Source: Leucobacter sp. L43 | GTDB lineage: Bacteria > Actinomycetota > Actinomycetes > Actinomycetales > Microbacteriaceae | Reading direction: 5' to 3' | DNA: 64,000 nucleotides | NCBI RefSeq assembly: GCF_016597785.1 | Contig: NZ_JAENJG010000003.1 | Location: forward strand, 372,001 to 436,000 | Shown here: piece after piece, positions 9,297 through 17,924 of the stretch | Layout of the letters: each line of letters opens with the position of its first letter | How positions within the stretch are numbered: the stretch's first letter is position 1 | The notes under the pieces: model-generated | The model's database searches: none | What the model was told of the DNA's origin: nothing | The model's input: the letters and a program-made list of their open reading frames with translations, nothing else | Made by a program: the position numbers and the translations under genes

Positions 9297-10652
9297 ATGA
9301 ACGCACACCTGATTCCCCACCCAGATGCCTCCGGCAGCGCCGCCCTCTCCGAGCGTGCCGCTCGCGTGATTCCCGGCGGGGTGAACTCGCCGGTGCGCGC
9401 CTACGGGTCGGTCGGGGGCACGCCGCGATTCCTCGTATCCGGCTCTGGCCCCTACGTCACCGATGTGGACGGCAACGAGTACGTCGACCTCGTGGCCTCC
9501 TGGGGGCCGGCGCTTCTCGGGCACGCGCACCCCGCGGTCGTCGACGCCGTGCAGCAGGCTGCCGCACGCGGCCTCGGGTTCGGTGCTTCGGTTCCTCAGG
9601 AGGCCGAGCTCGCGGAAGAGATCATCTCCCGGATGCCCGTGATCGAGCGCGTGCGCCTCGTCTCGACGGGAACCGAAGCGACGATGACGGCGATCCGCAT
9701 CGCCCGCGGTGCCACCCAGCGTCCGCTCATCATCAAATTCGCCGGGCACTACCACGGGCACTCCGACGGACTGCTCGCGGAGGCGGGCTCCGGGCTCGCG
9801 ACTCTCGCGATGCCGGGGTCGGCCGGCGTCACAGCCGAGACCGCCGGGCAGACGCTCGTGCTGCCCTACAACGATCTGACCGCGCTCGAGGCGGCTTTCG
9901 CCGAGCACGGGGATCGCATCGCTGCGATCATCGCCGAGTCCGCCGCAGCCAATATGGGCGTACTGCCGCCGATGCCGGGGTTCACCGAGGCGATGATCCG
10001 GCTCGCGCACGCCCACGGCGCACTGGTGATCCTCGACGAGGTGCTCACCGGGTTCCGCGCCGGACCATCGGGGTTCTGGGGCATCGAGCAGGATCGCGTC
10101 GCCGCCGGCGTCGCACCCGACCTCCTGACCTTCGGCAAAGTCGTCGGCGGCGGGCTTCCCCTCGCCGCGCTCGGAGGGCGCGCCGACCTCATGGAGCTGC
10201 TCGCGCCGCTCGGACCGGTGTATCAGGCGGGCACGCTCTCGGGCAATCCTCTGGCCGTCGCGGCCGGCCTCACCACGCTCCGCCATGCCGACGCCGACGC
10301 CTACGCTCGGCTCTCGCACGCCGCGGACGTGCTCACCGGAGCCGTGACCGCGGCTCTCGAGGAGGCTGGGGTGCCGCATCGCGTCCAACGCGCAGGCACC
10401 CTGTTCAGCGTGCTCTTCGGCGACTTCCCGTCGGCGCCGCGCGGTTACGCCGAGGTGCAGCGCCAGCACGTCGGCGCGCATCGTGCGTTCTTCCACGCGA
10501 TGCTCGAGCGCGGGGTGAACCTGCCGCCGAGCGCGTTCGAGGCGTGGTTCGTGACCGCGGCGCATGATGACGTCGCTCTCGCCCGCATCATCGAGGCTCT
10601 CCCCGACGCGGCGCGCGCAGCAGCCGGAGCCTCGGGAGCAGACGCGCGCTGA
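9297..10652 (+). CDS. hemL: Glutamate-1-semialdehyde 2,1-aminomutase
   Basis: PLP enzyme that turns glutamate-1-semialdehyde (the HemA product) into 5-aminolevulinate. 451 residues from the ATG at 9297, which has the ribosome-binding site AGGATGG just upstream; an in-frame ATG at 9288 would add three residues. Motifs: [15 protein letters not shown] at the N-terminus, [16 protein letters not shown], and the PLP lysine in [19 protein letters not shown]. It follows hemB by 89 bases and closes the heme series. The stop codon lies in the first unit of a 33-base-period direct repeat that continues towards the next gene. Confidence 0.96.
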   Translation: MNAHLIPHPDASGSAALSERAARVIPGGVNSPVRAYGSVGGTPRFLVSGSGPYVTDVDGNEYVDLVASWGPALLGHAHPAVVDAVQQAAARGLGFGASVPQEAELAEEIISRMPVIERVRLVSTGTEATMTAIRIARGATQRPLIIKFAGHYHGHSDGLLAEAGSGLATLAMPGSAGVTAETAGQTLVLPYNDLTALEAAFAEHGDRIAAIIAESAAANMGVLPPMPGFTEAMIRLAHAHGALVILDEVLTGFRAGPSGFWGIEQDRVAAGVAPDLLTFGKVVGGGLPLAALGGRADLMELLAPLGPVYQAGTLSGNPLAVAAGLTTLRHADADAYARLSHAADVLTGAVTAALEEAGVPHRVQRAGTLFSVLFGDFPSAPRGYAEVQRQHVGAHRAFFHAMLERGVNLPPSAFEAWFVTAAHDDVALARIIEALPDAARAAAGASGADAR

Positions 10653-10703
10653 GCCGTGCTCGTCTGGCGCCCAGCCGTGCGCTGAGCCGTGCTCGTCCGG
10701 CGC
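10646..10703. repeat. Two-copy direct repeat, 33-base period
   Basis: A 25-base unit beginning GCGCTGAGCCGTGCTCGTC is present at 10646-10670 and 10679-10703 with one mismatch. The first copy overlaps the hemL stop codon. It may be a local duplication; no function is evident. Confidence 0.7.
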
Positions 10704-10738
10704 GACCGGCGCCGAGCGCACACCCCCGTGGAGAGGAG

Positions 10739-10744
10739 TAGGCT
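10739..10744 (+). promoter_or_regulatory. Leaderless-type -10 box of the GNAT gene
   Basis: TAGGCT followed by exactly six bases and then the GTG start at 10751. Transcription starting seven bases after the box would begin at the start codon itself. Confidence 0.6.
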
Positions 10745-10750
10745 TCCGGG

Positions 10751-11323
10751 GTGCAAGAAACGATCACGATCCGGCGCGTGAGCCCCGACGAGTACGCCTC
10801 GGTGGGCGCGATGGTGCGGGCGGCCTACGAGGGCGACTACACGCTGAACGACGAATACCTCGCTGAAATCGAGGACGTCGCCGGGCGCGACCAGATCTCC
10901 GAGGTGCTCGTCGCCGTCGACCGTGCGAGCGGTGAGCTGCTCGGCTCGATCACGGTCCCCCTCCCGGGCGAGCGGCTGATCGAAGACACCGAGGAGAACG
11001 AGTTCGACGTGCGTCTGCTCGGCGTCTCGCCAGCCGCTCGCGGGCGAGGCGTCGGCAGAGCCATCATGCGGTATGCAGCAGATCTGGCGCGGACGCGAGG
11101 GCTCGACCGGGTCGTGCTGCACACCGGTGAGCAGATGGTCGCGGCCCAGCGCCTCTACGAGCGCCTCGGATTCGTGCAGATTCCTGAGCGCGAGTTCACC
11201 ATCGAACGCGAGATCGGCCCGTTGCGCATCCTGTCGTACGGCCTCGACGTCGGCCACTCGGACGAGTCGCCGTCGAGCGGCCCGATCGGGGTCGTTCTCG
11301 GGGCACCGCGAGGGCAGCGATAG
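10751..11323 (+). CDS. GNAT family N-acetyltransferase
   Basis: Predicted cytoplasmic acetyl-CoA-dependent N-acyltransferase of 190 residues; substrate unknown. The acetyl-CoA-binding motif A is seen as RLLGVSPAARGRGVGRAIMRYA (about residues 93-113), with the later LYERLGFVQIPER beta-strand/helix typical of the fold. The start is GTG at 10751, which coincides with the transcription start predicted from a TAGGCT box, so the mRNA is probably leaderless. It converges on purQ, with 42 bases between; only a weak GC hairpin (11335-11350) lies there. Context gives no clue to substrate. Confidence 0.85.
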   Translation: MQETITIRRVSPDEYASVGAMVRAAYEGDYTLNDEYLAEIEDVAGRDQISEVLVAVDRASGELLGSITVPLPGERLIEDTEENEFDVRLLGVSPAARGRGVGRAIMRYAADLARTRGLDRVVLHTGEQMVAAQRLYERLGFVQIPEREFTIEREIGPLRILSYGLDVGHSDESPSSGPIGVVLGAPRGQR

Positions 11324-11365
11324 CCCGGATCTCGACCCCCATCGCGGGGTGAGGCCGAGTCGCGC

Positions 11366-12070
11366 TCAGGCCGCGCGAGCCACCAGCGCTTCGACGGCGC
11401 TCTCGAAGAAGCGCAGACCATCGATGCCGGATCGCATCGCTTCCGGCGTATCCGGCCCGAAACCCGCTTCGACGGCGTGCTCGGGGTGCGGCATGAGGCC
11501 GACCACGTTGCCCCGCTCGTTCGAGAGCCCGGCGATGTCGTTGAGCGACCCGTTGGGGTTCACGCCCGCGTAGCGGAAGGCGACGAGACCTTCGCCCTCG
11601 AGGTACTTGAGCGTCTCGTCGTTCGCGATGTATCCGCCGTCGCCGTTCTTCAACGGGATGACGATCTCCTCGCCCGGCTGGAAGCGATGCGTCCACGCCG
11701 TATCAGCGTTCTCCACGATCAGCTTCTGATCGCGGCGGATGAACTGCTGGTGGGCGTTGCGAATGAGCCCCCCGGGCAGCAGGTGCGACTCGACGAGCAC
11801 CTGGAAGCCGTTGCAGATTCCGAGCACGGGGAGGCCACGGTTCGCGGCGGCGACGACCTCGGTCATGATCGGCGAGACCGCGGCGATCGCGCCGGGGCGC
11901 AGGTAATCGCCGTAGCTGAAGCCGCCCGGAAGCACGATCGCCTCGACATCCTGCAGATCGTGATCGGCGTGCCAGAGCGCGACGGGTTCGCCGTCGGCGC
12001 GGCGGATCGCGCGCTGCGCGTCACGGTCGTCGAGGGAACCGGGGAAGGTCACGACCCCGATCCGCGGCAT
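11366..12070 (-). CDS. purQ: Phosphoribosylformylglycinamidine synthase, glutaminase subunit PurQ
   Basis: Class I glutamine amidotransferase subunit delivering ammonia to PurL for step 4 of de novo purine synthesis. 234 residues. The nucleophile cysteine is in [12 protein letters not shown], the oxyanion-loop segment is [17 protein letters not shown], and the catalytic His/Glu are in [11 protein letters not shown]. The start overlaps the purS stop (TGATG), so PurS and PurQ are made together as in other Gram-positive three-part FGAM synthetases. PurL is not in the window. Confidence 0.96.
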   Translation of the reverse strand: MPRIGVVTFPGSLDDRDAQRAIRRADGEPVALWHADHDLQDVEAIVLPGGFSYGDYLRPGAIAAVSPIMTEVVAAANRGLPVLGICNGFQVLVESHLLPGGLIRNAHQQFIRRDQKLIVENADTAWTHRFQPGEEIVIPLKNGDGGYIANDETLKYLEGEGLVAFRYAGVNPNGSLNDIAGLSNERGNVVGLMPHPEHAVEAGFGPDTPEAMRSGIDGLRFFESAVEALVARAA

Positions 12071-12387
12071 CAGCGAGCCTCGCCCGCGAGCGCGTCGGCG
12101 GCGGGTGCGTCGGCAGCGGGTGCGTCGGCGGAGACCTGCACGCCGTCGACACTGATCGCGACGACGTCTTCGATCACCCCGTTCGACAGGATGTCGTCTG
12201 CGACCTGGCGCACCTCGGCGAGCACGGCGTCGGTCACCTCGCCGGCGACCTGGAACTCGAACCGCTTTCCGATGCGCACGTTCTCGAACTTCTCGTGGCC
12301 GAGACGAGCGAGCGCCCCCGTGGTGGCCTTACCCTGCGGGTCGAGCAGCTCGGCCTTGGGCATGACATCAACGACAATCGTGGGCAC
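12070..12387 (-). CDS. purS: Phosphoribosylformylglycinamidine synthase subunit PurS
   Basis: Small structural subunit that bridges PurQ and PurL. 105 residues from a GTG start at 12387, with a GGAGA ribosome-binding site upstream. The core ([17 protein letters not shown] near the start, then the [11 protein letters not shown] strand) is the normal about 80-residue PurS. It is followed by an unusual Ala/Asp/Pro-rich tail of about 18 residues with repeated DAPAA, probably unstructured. It ends by overlapping purQ and lies about 100 bases after purC. Confidence 0.94.
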   Translation of the reverse strand: MPTIVVDVMPKAELLDPQGKATTGALARLGHEKFENVRIGKRFEFQVAGEVTDAVLAEVRQVADDILSNGVIEDVVAISVDGVQVSADAPAADAPAADALAGEAR

Positions 12388-12488
12388 CCGGGATCTCCAT
12401 TTCTCGTGGTGAAGCTACTGCATATTCTCGCACGGATCACGCTCAGCCCCGCGCGGAAGGCGGTACGAGGCGCAGGGCCCCGATCTGC

Positions 12489-13409
12489 TCAGACCGCGAC
12501 GGGCGCGAAGGGGGGTTCGCCGCCGGTGAGCCGCACGTACAGTTCGCGGTAGCGGTCATAGGTCTTCGCGACGATCTCAGCGGGCAGTGCGGGTGGCGCG
12601 CCTGTCTGGTCCCAGTGCTCCGACAGCCAGTTGCGCACGATCTGCTTGTCGAACGAGGCGAGGCGATCCTGCCGGGAACGCGCCGTGTCGTGATACGCGG
12701 AGGCGTCCCAGTACCGCGACGAGTCGCTGGTGAGTACTTCATCGGCGAGCACGAGTGATCCCGTGAGCGGATCGCGGCCGAACTCGAACTTCGTATCGGC
12801 GAGCACCACGCCGCGCCCGGCAGCGAGATCGCGTGCTGCGGTGAAGATCTGCAGCGAGGCATCGCGCAGGGCGGCCGCGGCCTCCGGCCCGACGAGCTCG
12901 ACGCTGCGCTCGAACGTGATGTTCTCGTCGTGCTCCCCGAGCGGCGCCTTGTAGGCGGGTGTGAAGATCGGGCGGTCGAGCAGATCGCCGTCGTCGAGGC
13001 CGCTGGGCAGTTCGATGCCGCACACCGCTCCGGTGCGCTGGTACTCGGCGAACCCCGACCCGGTGAGAGCTCCGCGCACGACGCACTCGATCGGGTACAT
13101 CTCGAGCCTGCGGGTGAGCATCGCGCGGTCGGCGACTTCCGCCGGCACCGCCGGGGCGTCGGATTCTTCGGCGACGAGATGGTTCGGGAGATCGATGCGC
13201 GCGAACCACCAGTTCGACAGCGCTGTGAGCAGGGCCCCCTTCCCGGGGATCGGCGGCTCGAGAACGTGGTCGAACGCGCTCACGCGGTTGCTCGCGACGA
13301 CGAGGAGGTGCGCATCCGAGCCGTCTGCGGCGGTGTACAGGTCGCGCACCTTGCCGGAATAGATGTGGCGCCAACCGGCGAGCTGGGTGGGGGCGGGAAG
13401 AAGGGTCAC
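12489..13409 (-). CDS. purC: Phosphoribosylaminoimidazole-succinocarboxamide synthase
   Basis: SAICAR synthase, step 8 of purine synthesis, joining aspartate to CAIR with ATP. 306 residues from the GTG at 13409, chosen because family proteins begin shortly before GWRHIYSGKVRDLY; the frame stays open further upstream but that stretch is unlike any PurC. Other motifs: VVRGALTGSGFAEYQ, LADTKFEFGRD and LADEVLTSDSSRYWD. No TANNNT box lies at the start; a GAGAA stretch may be a weak ribosome-binding site. It is transcribed toward purS-purQ. Confidence 0.94.
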   Translation of the reverse strand: MTLLPAPTQLAGWRHIYSGKVRDLYTAADGSDAHLLVVASNRVSAFDHVLEPPIPGKGALLTALSNWWFARIDLPNHLVAEESDAPAVPAEVADRAMLTRRLEMYPIECVVRGALTGSGFAEYQRTGAVCGIELPSGLDDGDLLDRPIFTPAYKAPLGEHDENITFERSVELVGPEAAAALRDASLQIFTAARDLAAGRGVVLADTKFEFGRDPLTGSLVLADEVLTSDSSRYWDASAYHDTARSRQDRLASFDKQIVRNWLSEHWDQTGAPPALPAEIVAKTYDRYRELYVRLTGGEPPFAPVAV

Positions 13410-13635
13410 CCGTTCATTCTCGCACTGCGCGAATGGCTCATGGTGTCGTGGGGTGCGGGACGGCAGGATGCCTGCCCACGACCCCCATTTCCGCAGCAAT
13501 ACCACGACAGGCACCCGATTGGAACCTGGATGTCAGGGGGTGCGGTTACGCTCTGTAGAGAGACGGAAACTCGCGCGTGCGCTGAGCTTCCGGTTGCCGG
13601 TCGGAATGACCGGCGCGAGCGAGATGAGGAGAACT

Positions 13636-14484
13636 ATGATCCCGCTGGGGCCCGTGGTGGCGCGAAGTCGAGTGGGCGTCGCGCGAGCTGCTGCCTGGAC
13701 GTTTCTCGCAGAGCAGCATCGCCGCTCGGAGTGGTGGCCCGAGCTGCAGCTCGAGCCTCATGTGGGTGGCACCGTCGCCGAGCGGTGGTCCGAGGGCGAG
13801 GGCGACGCCGCTGTCAGCCGCGACGCCTCCGGCACCGTCGACGTCTGGGTCGAGGGCCACGCCGTCGGCTTCACCTGGCGCGAAGCAGGCGACGAGCGAG
13901 ACACCGCCGTGCTCATCACCCTGCGCACGCAGGGGGTCGACACGGGCATCACGGTGACCGAGACGGGGTTCGACGCGCTGCCTGCGGCGAGCGAGCGGGC
14001 GGCAGCCTCCCAGGAGGGGTGGCAGGTGCTGCTGAACGATCTGGTGACGGCGCTCGAAGCCGCCCAGGCGGCCGGTGCATTCGGTGAGCGGGAGACGCCC
14101 GCGGCCGGTGCGGGCGAGCTCGAGGTCGTCGAGCCCGAGGTCGTCGGTGAGATCGATGAGGCTGCCGAGCCCGTCGATCAGGTGGACGCCGCCGACGAGA
14201 TCGAGCTCGAAGCCGAGCCGACGGTGGGCGACCACCCCGAGCTCGAGACCGGCCCAGTGGCCGTGGTCGCTGGAGCAGGCGACGCAGCATCCGGCGCGCC
14301 ACTCGATCTCGACGAGACGATTCAGATCGACCGCGCGCAGCTCGACGCCGCGCTGGCCCAGCCCGGGGAGTCTGTCGGCGATGCGGGGGAGATCCCCGCG
14401 AACGAGGGAGACGCATCGGCGGAGCAGCGCCGCGCTGAGCGGCCCGACGAGCCCGACTTCGACACCCTGATCCGCGGCAACTGA
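13636..14484 (+). CDS. SRPBCC-fold protein with long acidic tail
   Basis: Residues 1-140 resemble the SRPBCC/AHSA1 hydrophobic-ligand-binding fold: RAAAWTFLAEQHRRSEWWPELQLEPHVGGTVAERW, then FTWREAGDERDTAVLITL and a final helix QEGWQVLLNDLVTALE. From about residue 150 to 282 the chain is a low-complexity acidic region rich in Glu, Asp, Ala and Val, likely disordered. The ATG has a GAGGAGA ribosome-binding site. Ligand and role are unknown. It converges on purD, sharing a perfect bidirectional terminator hairpin. Confidence 0.72.
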   Translation: MIPLGPVVARSRVGVARAAAWTFLAEQHRRSEWWPELQLEPHVGGTVAERWSEGEGDAAVSRDASGTVDVWVEGHAVGFTWREAGDERDTAVLITLRTQGVDTGITVTETGFDALPAASERAAASQEGWQVLLNDLVTALEAAQAAGAFGERETPAAGAGELEVVEPEVVGEIDEAAEPVDQVDAADEIELEAEPTVGDHPELETGPVAVVAGAGDAASGAPLDLDETIQIDRAQLDAALAQPGESVGDAGEIPANEGDASAEQRRAERPDEPDFDTLIRGN

Positions 14485-14495
14485 CGCGGCTCGCA

Positions 14496-14530
14496 GAACG
14501 GGCCCGAGATCGACGATCCCGGGCCCGTTC
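14496..14530. terminator. Bidirectional terminator hairpin between SRPBCC gene and purD
   Basis: Perfect 11-base stem GAACGGGCCCG / CGGGCCCGTTC (14496-14506 with 14520-14530) and a 13-base loop, placed between two convergent stop codons. There is no long T run. Confidence 0.75.
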
Positions 14531-14600
14531 GTGCTCGCACGCGCCGCGGCGCCGGTCTCGGGCGTGGGCCCAGGATGCGGAGCGCCGCCGATCGCCGGCG

Positions 14601-15854
14601 TCAGACCACGCGGGCCGCGATGTCCGTGCGCGACTGACCACCTGCGAGGGCGATTCGCGAAACGCCCGCGTACGCCCGATCGCGGGCCTCGGCGAAGTCC
14701 GCGCCGCGCGCGACGACGCCGAGCACCCGTCCACCCGTCGCGATCCACCCGCCGTCATCGGTTCGCGCGGTCGCCGCGTGCACGACGTGCACGCCCTCGA
14801 GAGCTGCAGCCTCTTCGATGCCGGTGATCGAGCGACCGGTCACCACGTCGCCCGGGTAGCCCTCGCTCGCGACGACGACGATGACCGCTGGGTCGGGAGA
14901 GAACACCGGCTCCGGCTCAGCAGCCAGCGCACCGTTCGCAGCTGCCAGCAGATACCGGCTGAGCGGCGACTCGAGTCGGGCGAGCACGACCTGGGTCTCC
15001 GGGTCGCCGAAGCGCGCGTTGAACTCGATCACCCGCACACCCTGCTGCGTGACGATGAGCCCGCAGTACAGCAGCCCGACGAACGGGGTTCCCTCGGACT
15101 CGAGCTGTCGGACGGTCGGCAGTGCGACCGTCCGAGTGATCTCCGCGACGAAGTCATCTGCGACCCAGGGGAGCGGAGAGTAGGCGCCCATACCGCCCGT
15201 GTTCGGCCCCGCGTCACCGTCGAAGATGCGCTTGTAGTCCTGCGCCGGGCTGAGCGGCAGCACGTCGTGGCCGTCGGCGAAGAAGAAGAGCGACACCTCC
15301 TGCCCGTCGAGGAACTCCTCGATGAGCACCTCTCCGCGGGGCGCCCAGGTCTCGACATGCGCCAGTGCCGCATCCCGGTCCTCGGTCACGAGCACGCCCT
15401 TGCCGGCGGCGAGCCCGTCGGCCTTCACCACGTACGGAGCGCCGTACTCGTCGAGCACCGCCCCGGCCTCCACGGTCGACGTCACGCGCGACGCACGACC
15501 CGTTGGCACCTGCGCCTCGTCCATCACCCGTTTGGCGAACGCCTTCGAGCCTTCGAGTTGCGCAGCGGCCCGGTCGGGCCCGAATACCGGAACCCCTGCG
15601 GCGCGCAGCGGATCCGCCACTCCGGCGACGAGCGGCGCCTCAGGGCCGATCACCACGAGATCGAATCCGCGATCCTGCACGAAGGAGGCGACGGCCCGGG
15701 GATCGCTGTACTCCAGCTCCGGGGTTTCGACACCGCTCGCAGAGATGCCGGCGTTCCCGGGCGCGCAGACGATCTCGTGATCGGCGCCCTCGGCGAGGAG
15801 AGCGAGGACGATGGCGTGTTCGCGGGCACCCGGGCCCAGGACGAGGATCTTCAC
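14601..15854 (-). CDS. purD: Phosphoribosylamine--glycine ligase
   Basis: GAR synthetase, step 2 of purine synthesis, an ATP-grasp enzyme. 417 residues from GTG 15854, chosen because the protein must begin at VKILVLGPGAREHAI; no family residues occur upstream. Other motifs: PEAPLVAGVAD, the ATP-grasp segment YVVKADGLAAGKGVLV, and GGMGAYSPLPW followed by EFNARFGDPETQ. A TAGTCT box (15862-15867, minus strand) ends seven bases before the GTG, suggesting a leaderless or almost leaderless mRNA. It diverges from the sterol-carrier-like gene with only 37 bases between start codons. Confidence 0.95.
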   Translation of the reverse strand: MKILVLGPGAREHAIVLALLAEGADHEIVCAPGNAGISASGVETPELEYSDPRAVASFVQDRGFDLVVIGPEAPLVAGVADPLRAAGVPVFGPDRAAAQLEGSKAFAKRVMDEAQVPTGRASRVTSTVEAGAVLDEYGAPYVVKADGLAAGKGVLVTEDRDAALAHVETWAPRGEVLIEEFLDGQEVSLFFFADGHDVLPLSPAQDYKRIFDGDAGPNTGGMGAYSPLPWVADDFVAEITRTVALPTVRQLESEGTPFVGLLYCGLIVTQQGVRVIEFNARFGDPETQVVLARLESPLSRYLLAAANGALAAEPEPVFSPDPAVIVVVASEGYPGDVVTGRSITGIEEAAALEGVHVVHAATARTDDGGWIATGGRVLGVVARGADFAEARDRAYAGVSRIALAGGQSRTDIAARVV

Positions 15855-15861
15855 GCCGTCC

Positions 15862-15867
15862 AGACTA
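15862..15867 (-). promoter_or_regulatory. Leaderless-type -10 box of purD
   Basis: On the minus strand TAGTCT, then seven bases, then the GTG start of purD. It is back-to-back with the box for the divergent gene. Confidence 0.5.
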
Positions 15868-15879
15868 CCGAAGCGCGGA

Positions 15880-15885
15880 TAGGCT
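15880..15885 (+). promoter_or_regulatory. Leaderless-type -10 box of the sterol-carrier-like gene
   Basis: TAGGCT, six bases, then GTG at 15892. Confidence 0.6.
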
Positions 15886-15891
15886 TGACCC

Positions 15892-16281
15892 GTGGCCAAG
15901 CGGAGGATTTCCATCGATGACGGGCGCGCGGCGCTCGCCGCAGTGCGGGCGGGCAGCACGGCGCGCAACGAGGTGGCGACCGCCGTGCGCTACCTCCTCG
16001 AGGAGCTCGCCGAGCGTGCGCCGGGGAACACCGTCGAGGTGCGCGTGCCGCCCTACGGGGCGACGCAGTGCGTGAGCGGCCCGCGGCACACCCGCGGCAC
16101 CCCGCCGAACGTCATCGAGACCGACGCGCAGACCTGGATCGCGCTCGCGTGCGGGGAACTCGACTGGAGCACCGCGGTCGGCGATGCACGGGTGGTCGCA
16201 TCGGGATCGCGGGCGGCGCTCGTCGGCCTGCTCCCGCTCGTGCGCGAGCACCCAGTCGAAGCTGAGACACTAGAGATATGA
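15892..16281 (+). CDS. Sterol carrier (SCP2)-like family protein
   Basis: 129-residue protein of the actinobacterial sterol-carrier-family group, a lipid-binding-like fold without known substrate. It is recognised by ISIDDGRAALAAVRAG, the middle EVRVPPYGATQCVSGPRHTRG segment and the ending VASGSRAALVGLLPLV. The GTG start coincides with the predicted transcription start. The stop overlaps the ATG of the following membrane protein (ATGA), so they are co-expressed. Function is unassigned; the neighbourhood of purD is common in this order but not explanatory. Confidence 0.75.
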   Translation: MAKRRISIDDGRAALAAVRAGSTARNEVATAVRYLLEELAERAPGNTVEVRVPPYGATQCVSGPRHTRGTPPNVIETDAQTWIALACGELDWSTAVGDARVVASGSRAALVGLLPLVREHPVEAETLEI

Positions 16282-16691
16282 GTCAGTCCGATCTTCCGAC
16301 GGGTCTCCCAGAGCAGGAGCCAGCCGACGCTGCACCAGCGGGGAGCGCGCCCGCACCGCAATCCTCCGACGCGCCGCTGGGCACCGACCCCGGCGAGCGG
16401 GAGCCCGTCGTCGAGGTCACGGAGCGGGAGGTGACGCTCGAGCGCTCGGTGCGCGTCGGTCGCATCGTGATCGGCGGCATCATCGCCGGTGCGGTCATCG
16501 CGATGATCGCGTGCCTGTTCTTCCCGATCGAAGAGGGCGCCGAGTACACGCTCGGCCAGGTCGTCGGGTTCATGGCGCTCATCGGCGCCGCGATCGGAGC
16601 CTGTCTGGGTGGGGTCGTCGCCCTGCTGCTCGGCCTCGCCGTGCGGCGTCAGCGAGGCACCGGTATCGCCATTCAGTCCGACGTGCGATAA
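16278..16691 (+). CDS. Small two-helix membrane protein
   Basis: 137 residues. Residues 1-60 are hydrophilic, rich in Pro, Glu and Ala, and include EREPVVEVTEREVTLERS; two membrane segments follow (about 64-84, IVIGGIIAGAVIAMIACLFF, and about 97-122, glycine-rich), ending with a short basic tail. It is probably in the cytoplasmic membrane with the acidic N-terminus in the cytoplasm. It overlaps the upstream gene by four bases and is followed 30 bases later by tatA. I do not recognise a characterised family. Confidence 0.75.
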   Translation: MSQSDLPTGLPEQEPADAAPAGSAPAPQSSDAPLGTDPGEREPVVEVTEREVTLERSVRVGRIVIGGIIAGAVIAMIACLFFPIEEGAEYTLGQVVGFMALIGAAIGACLGGVVALLLGLAVRRQRGTGIAIQSDVR

Positions 16692-16721
16692 TCCACTCAA
16701 CTACGATTCGGAGACTCAGCC

Positions 16722-16916
16722 ATGCTCGGAAACCTCACAGGCGTGCACCTCATTGCCATCCTCTTCATCATCCTCCTGATGTTCGGCGCTCCGAAGCTTC
16801 CGGCGCTCGCTCGGAGCCTCGGCCAGTCCATGAAGATCCTCCGCAAGGAGGTCGGCGGCGACGCTGAAACGCCAGTGGAGGCGCAGCCCTCCAACACCAA
16901 GACGGACGCCTCGTAA
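16722..16916 (+). CDS. tatA: Sec-independent translocase subunit TatA
   Basis: 64-residue TatA/E-type subunit of the twin-arginine translocase. It has an N-terminal membrane helix (HLIAILFIILLMFG), the hinge LFGAPKLPALARSLGQS (FGxxKLPxLxxxxG signature), and an amphipathic helix KILRKEV followed by a short charged tail. GGAGA ribosome-binding site. It is immediately followed by a close paralogue with the same core, a tandem duplication. TatB and TatC are not in the window. Confidence 0.93.
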   Translation: MLGNLTGVHLIAILFIILLMFGAPKLPALARSLGQSMKILRKEVGGDAETPVEAQPSNTKTDAS

Positions 16917-16949
16917 GCGTCTCGCCGCAACGATCGGAGCCTGTTTTCC

Positions 16950-17357
16950 ATGATCGGTAATCTCTCGGGACCGACGTTGATCGTCATCCTCTTCATCGTG
17001 CTGCTGCTGTTCGGCGCACCGAAGCTTCCCGCGCTGGCGAAGAGCCTCGGGCAGTCGATGAAGATCCTCCGCAAGGAAGTCAGCTCGGATCGCGACGGCG
17101 CAGCGGGCGACGCTGCTCCCGCAGAACCGACATCGCCGGCCGTGCCGAAGAGCCCGGTCGATCCGGAGCGCCAGGCAACGCCGCCGGCCGCGCCCGCCGT
17201 GCCGCAGAGCCCCGCGAACGCGGCCGGCACCGCTGAGCCGACCGCTTCACCCGCGGTCCCGCAGAGCCCCGCTCACGATCCCGAGCAGCCCGTGACTCCG
17301 CAGGCGCCGCCGGCCGTGCCGCAGAGCCCCGTGGACCCGGAAGAACCGAAGCGCTGA
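16950..17357 (+). CDS. tatA: TatA paralogue with Pro-rich repeat tail
   Basis: 135 residues. The first about 48 residues are nearly identical in pattern to the preceding TatA (membrane helix, FGAPKLPALAKSLGQSMKILRKEV). The following about 85 residues are a proline/alanine-rich tail carrying four spaced copies of AVP(Q/K)SP with intervening acidic stretches, presumably disordered and cytoplasmic. It follows tatA by 33 bases with a GGAG-type ribosome-binding site. It might act as a second TatA or in a TatB-like docking role; this is inference, since its N-terminus is clearly TatA-like. A strong terminator follows. Confidence 0.88.
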   Translation: MIGNLSGPTLIVILFIVLLLFGAPKLPALAKSLGQSMKILRKEVSSDRDGAAGDAAPAEPTSPAVPKSPVDPERQATPPAAPAVPQSPANAAGTAEPTASPAVPQSPAHDPEQPVTPQAPPAVPQSPVDPEEPKR

Positions 17358-17374
17358 ACGCCCGCTGAAGCGCG

Positions 17375-17414
17375 AAGCACCCCCTGCCCGCGATCGCGGA
17401 CAGGGGGTGCTTCA
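17375..17414. terminator. Strong hairpin terminator after the tat genes
   Basis: Perfect 13-base stem GAAGCACCCCCTG / CAGGGGGTGCTTC (17375-17387 with 17402-17414), loop 14 bases. It lies between convergent tatA2 and the MepB-like gene. Confidence 0.85.
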
Positions 17415-17437
17415 TGTGTGCGGGACGCGCCGCTCCG

Positions 17438-17893
17438 TCACATCGCGGGGAGTTCGGTGAACGCCGACGCCTGCGCCGCCTGGCTCGCGGTCGCGCGCTC
17501 GTTCAAATCCCGGCACCACGCGGGGTACACGCGGAAGCCGCGCTTGCCGGGGCGGCGCGCTGTCGCCGTCACGCCGAGCCCGCGCAGATGCTCTGCAGTG
17601 AAGCGGAAGACGCCGCGGCGCTCCCCATCGGCGACGAAGACGAGCAGGCCGCGCGCCGGGTCGTCCATCGGCAGCGGAACCGTGTTGCCAGCCGCGTCTC
17701 GCGACCAGACGGCGACGAACGCGCCTGGCTTCTTCGGGGTGTTCCGCGCGGTGCGAATGTGCCAGCGCTCGTCATCGATGACGGCGAGCCCCGATTCGTA
17801 ATCACTGTTCTGCTCTTCCGGCACGACCGAGCGCACGCAGTCGGCAGAACCGAATGCGTGCGCGACGTACTGCTCGAACGCGGTGAACGCCAT
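17438..17893 (-). CDS. MepB family protein
   Basis: 151-residue protein matching the MepB family: the segment EEQNSDYESGLAVID, then KKPGAFVAVWSRD, a PLPMDDPARGLLVFV segment, RRGVFRFTAEHL and KRGFRVYPAWCRDL. MepB is encoded beside a multidrug efflux pump in Staphylococcus, but its biochemical role is not established and no efflux gene is adjacent here. ATG start. It lies 31 bases downstream of purF on the same strand, so it may be read through from purF. Confidence 0.78.
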   Translation of the reverse strand: MAFTAFEQYVAHAFGSADCVRSVVPEEQNSDYESGLAVIDDERWHIRTARNTPKKPGAFVAVWSRDAAGNTVPLPMDDPARGLLVFVADGERRGVFRFTAEHLRGLGVTATARRPGKRGFRVYPAWCRDLNERATASQAAQASAFTELPAM

Positions 17894-17924
17894 GATGCGG
17901 GAGCGGGCCGAGGTCTGCGGATCC

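Noticed and set aside
9048-10721. 557-codon minus-strand frame opposite hemL
   Set aside because: Shadow of hemL with biased composition and no domain.
16950-17357. Second TatA paralogue being a TatB
   Set aside because: The N-terminal helix and the FGAPKLPAL hinge are TatA-type, lacking the conserved TatB features; only the long tail is TatB-like.
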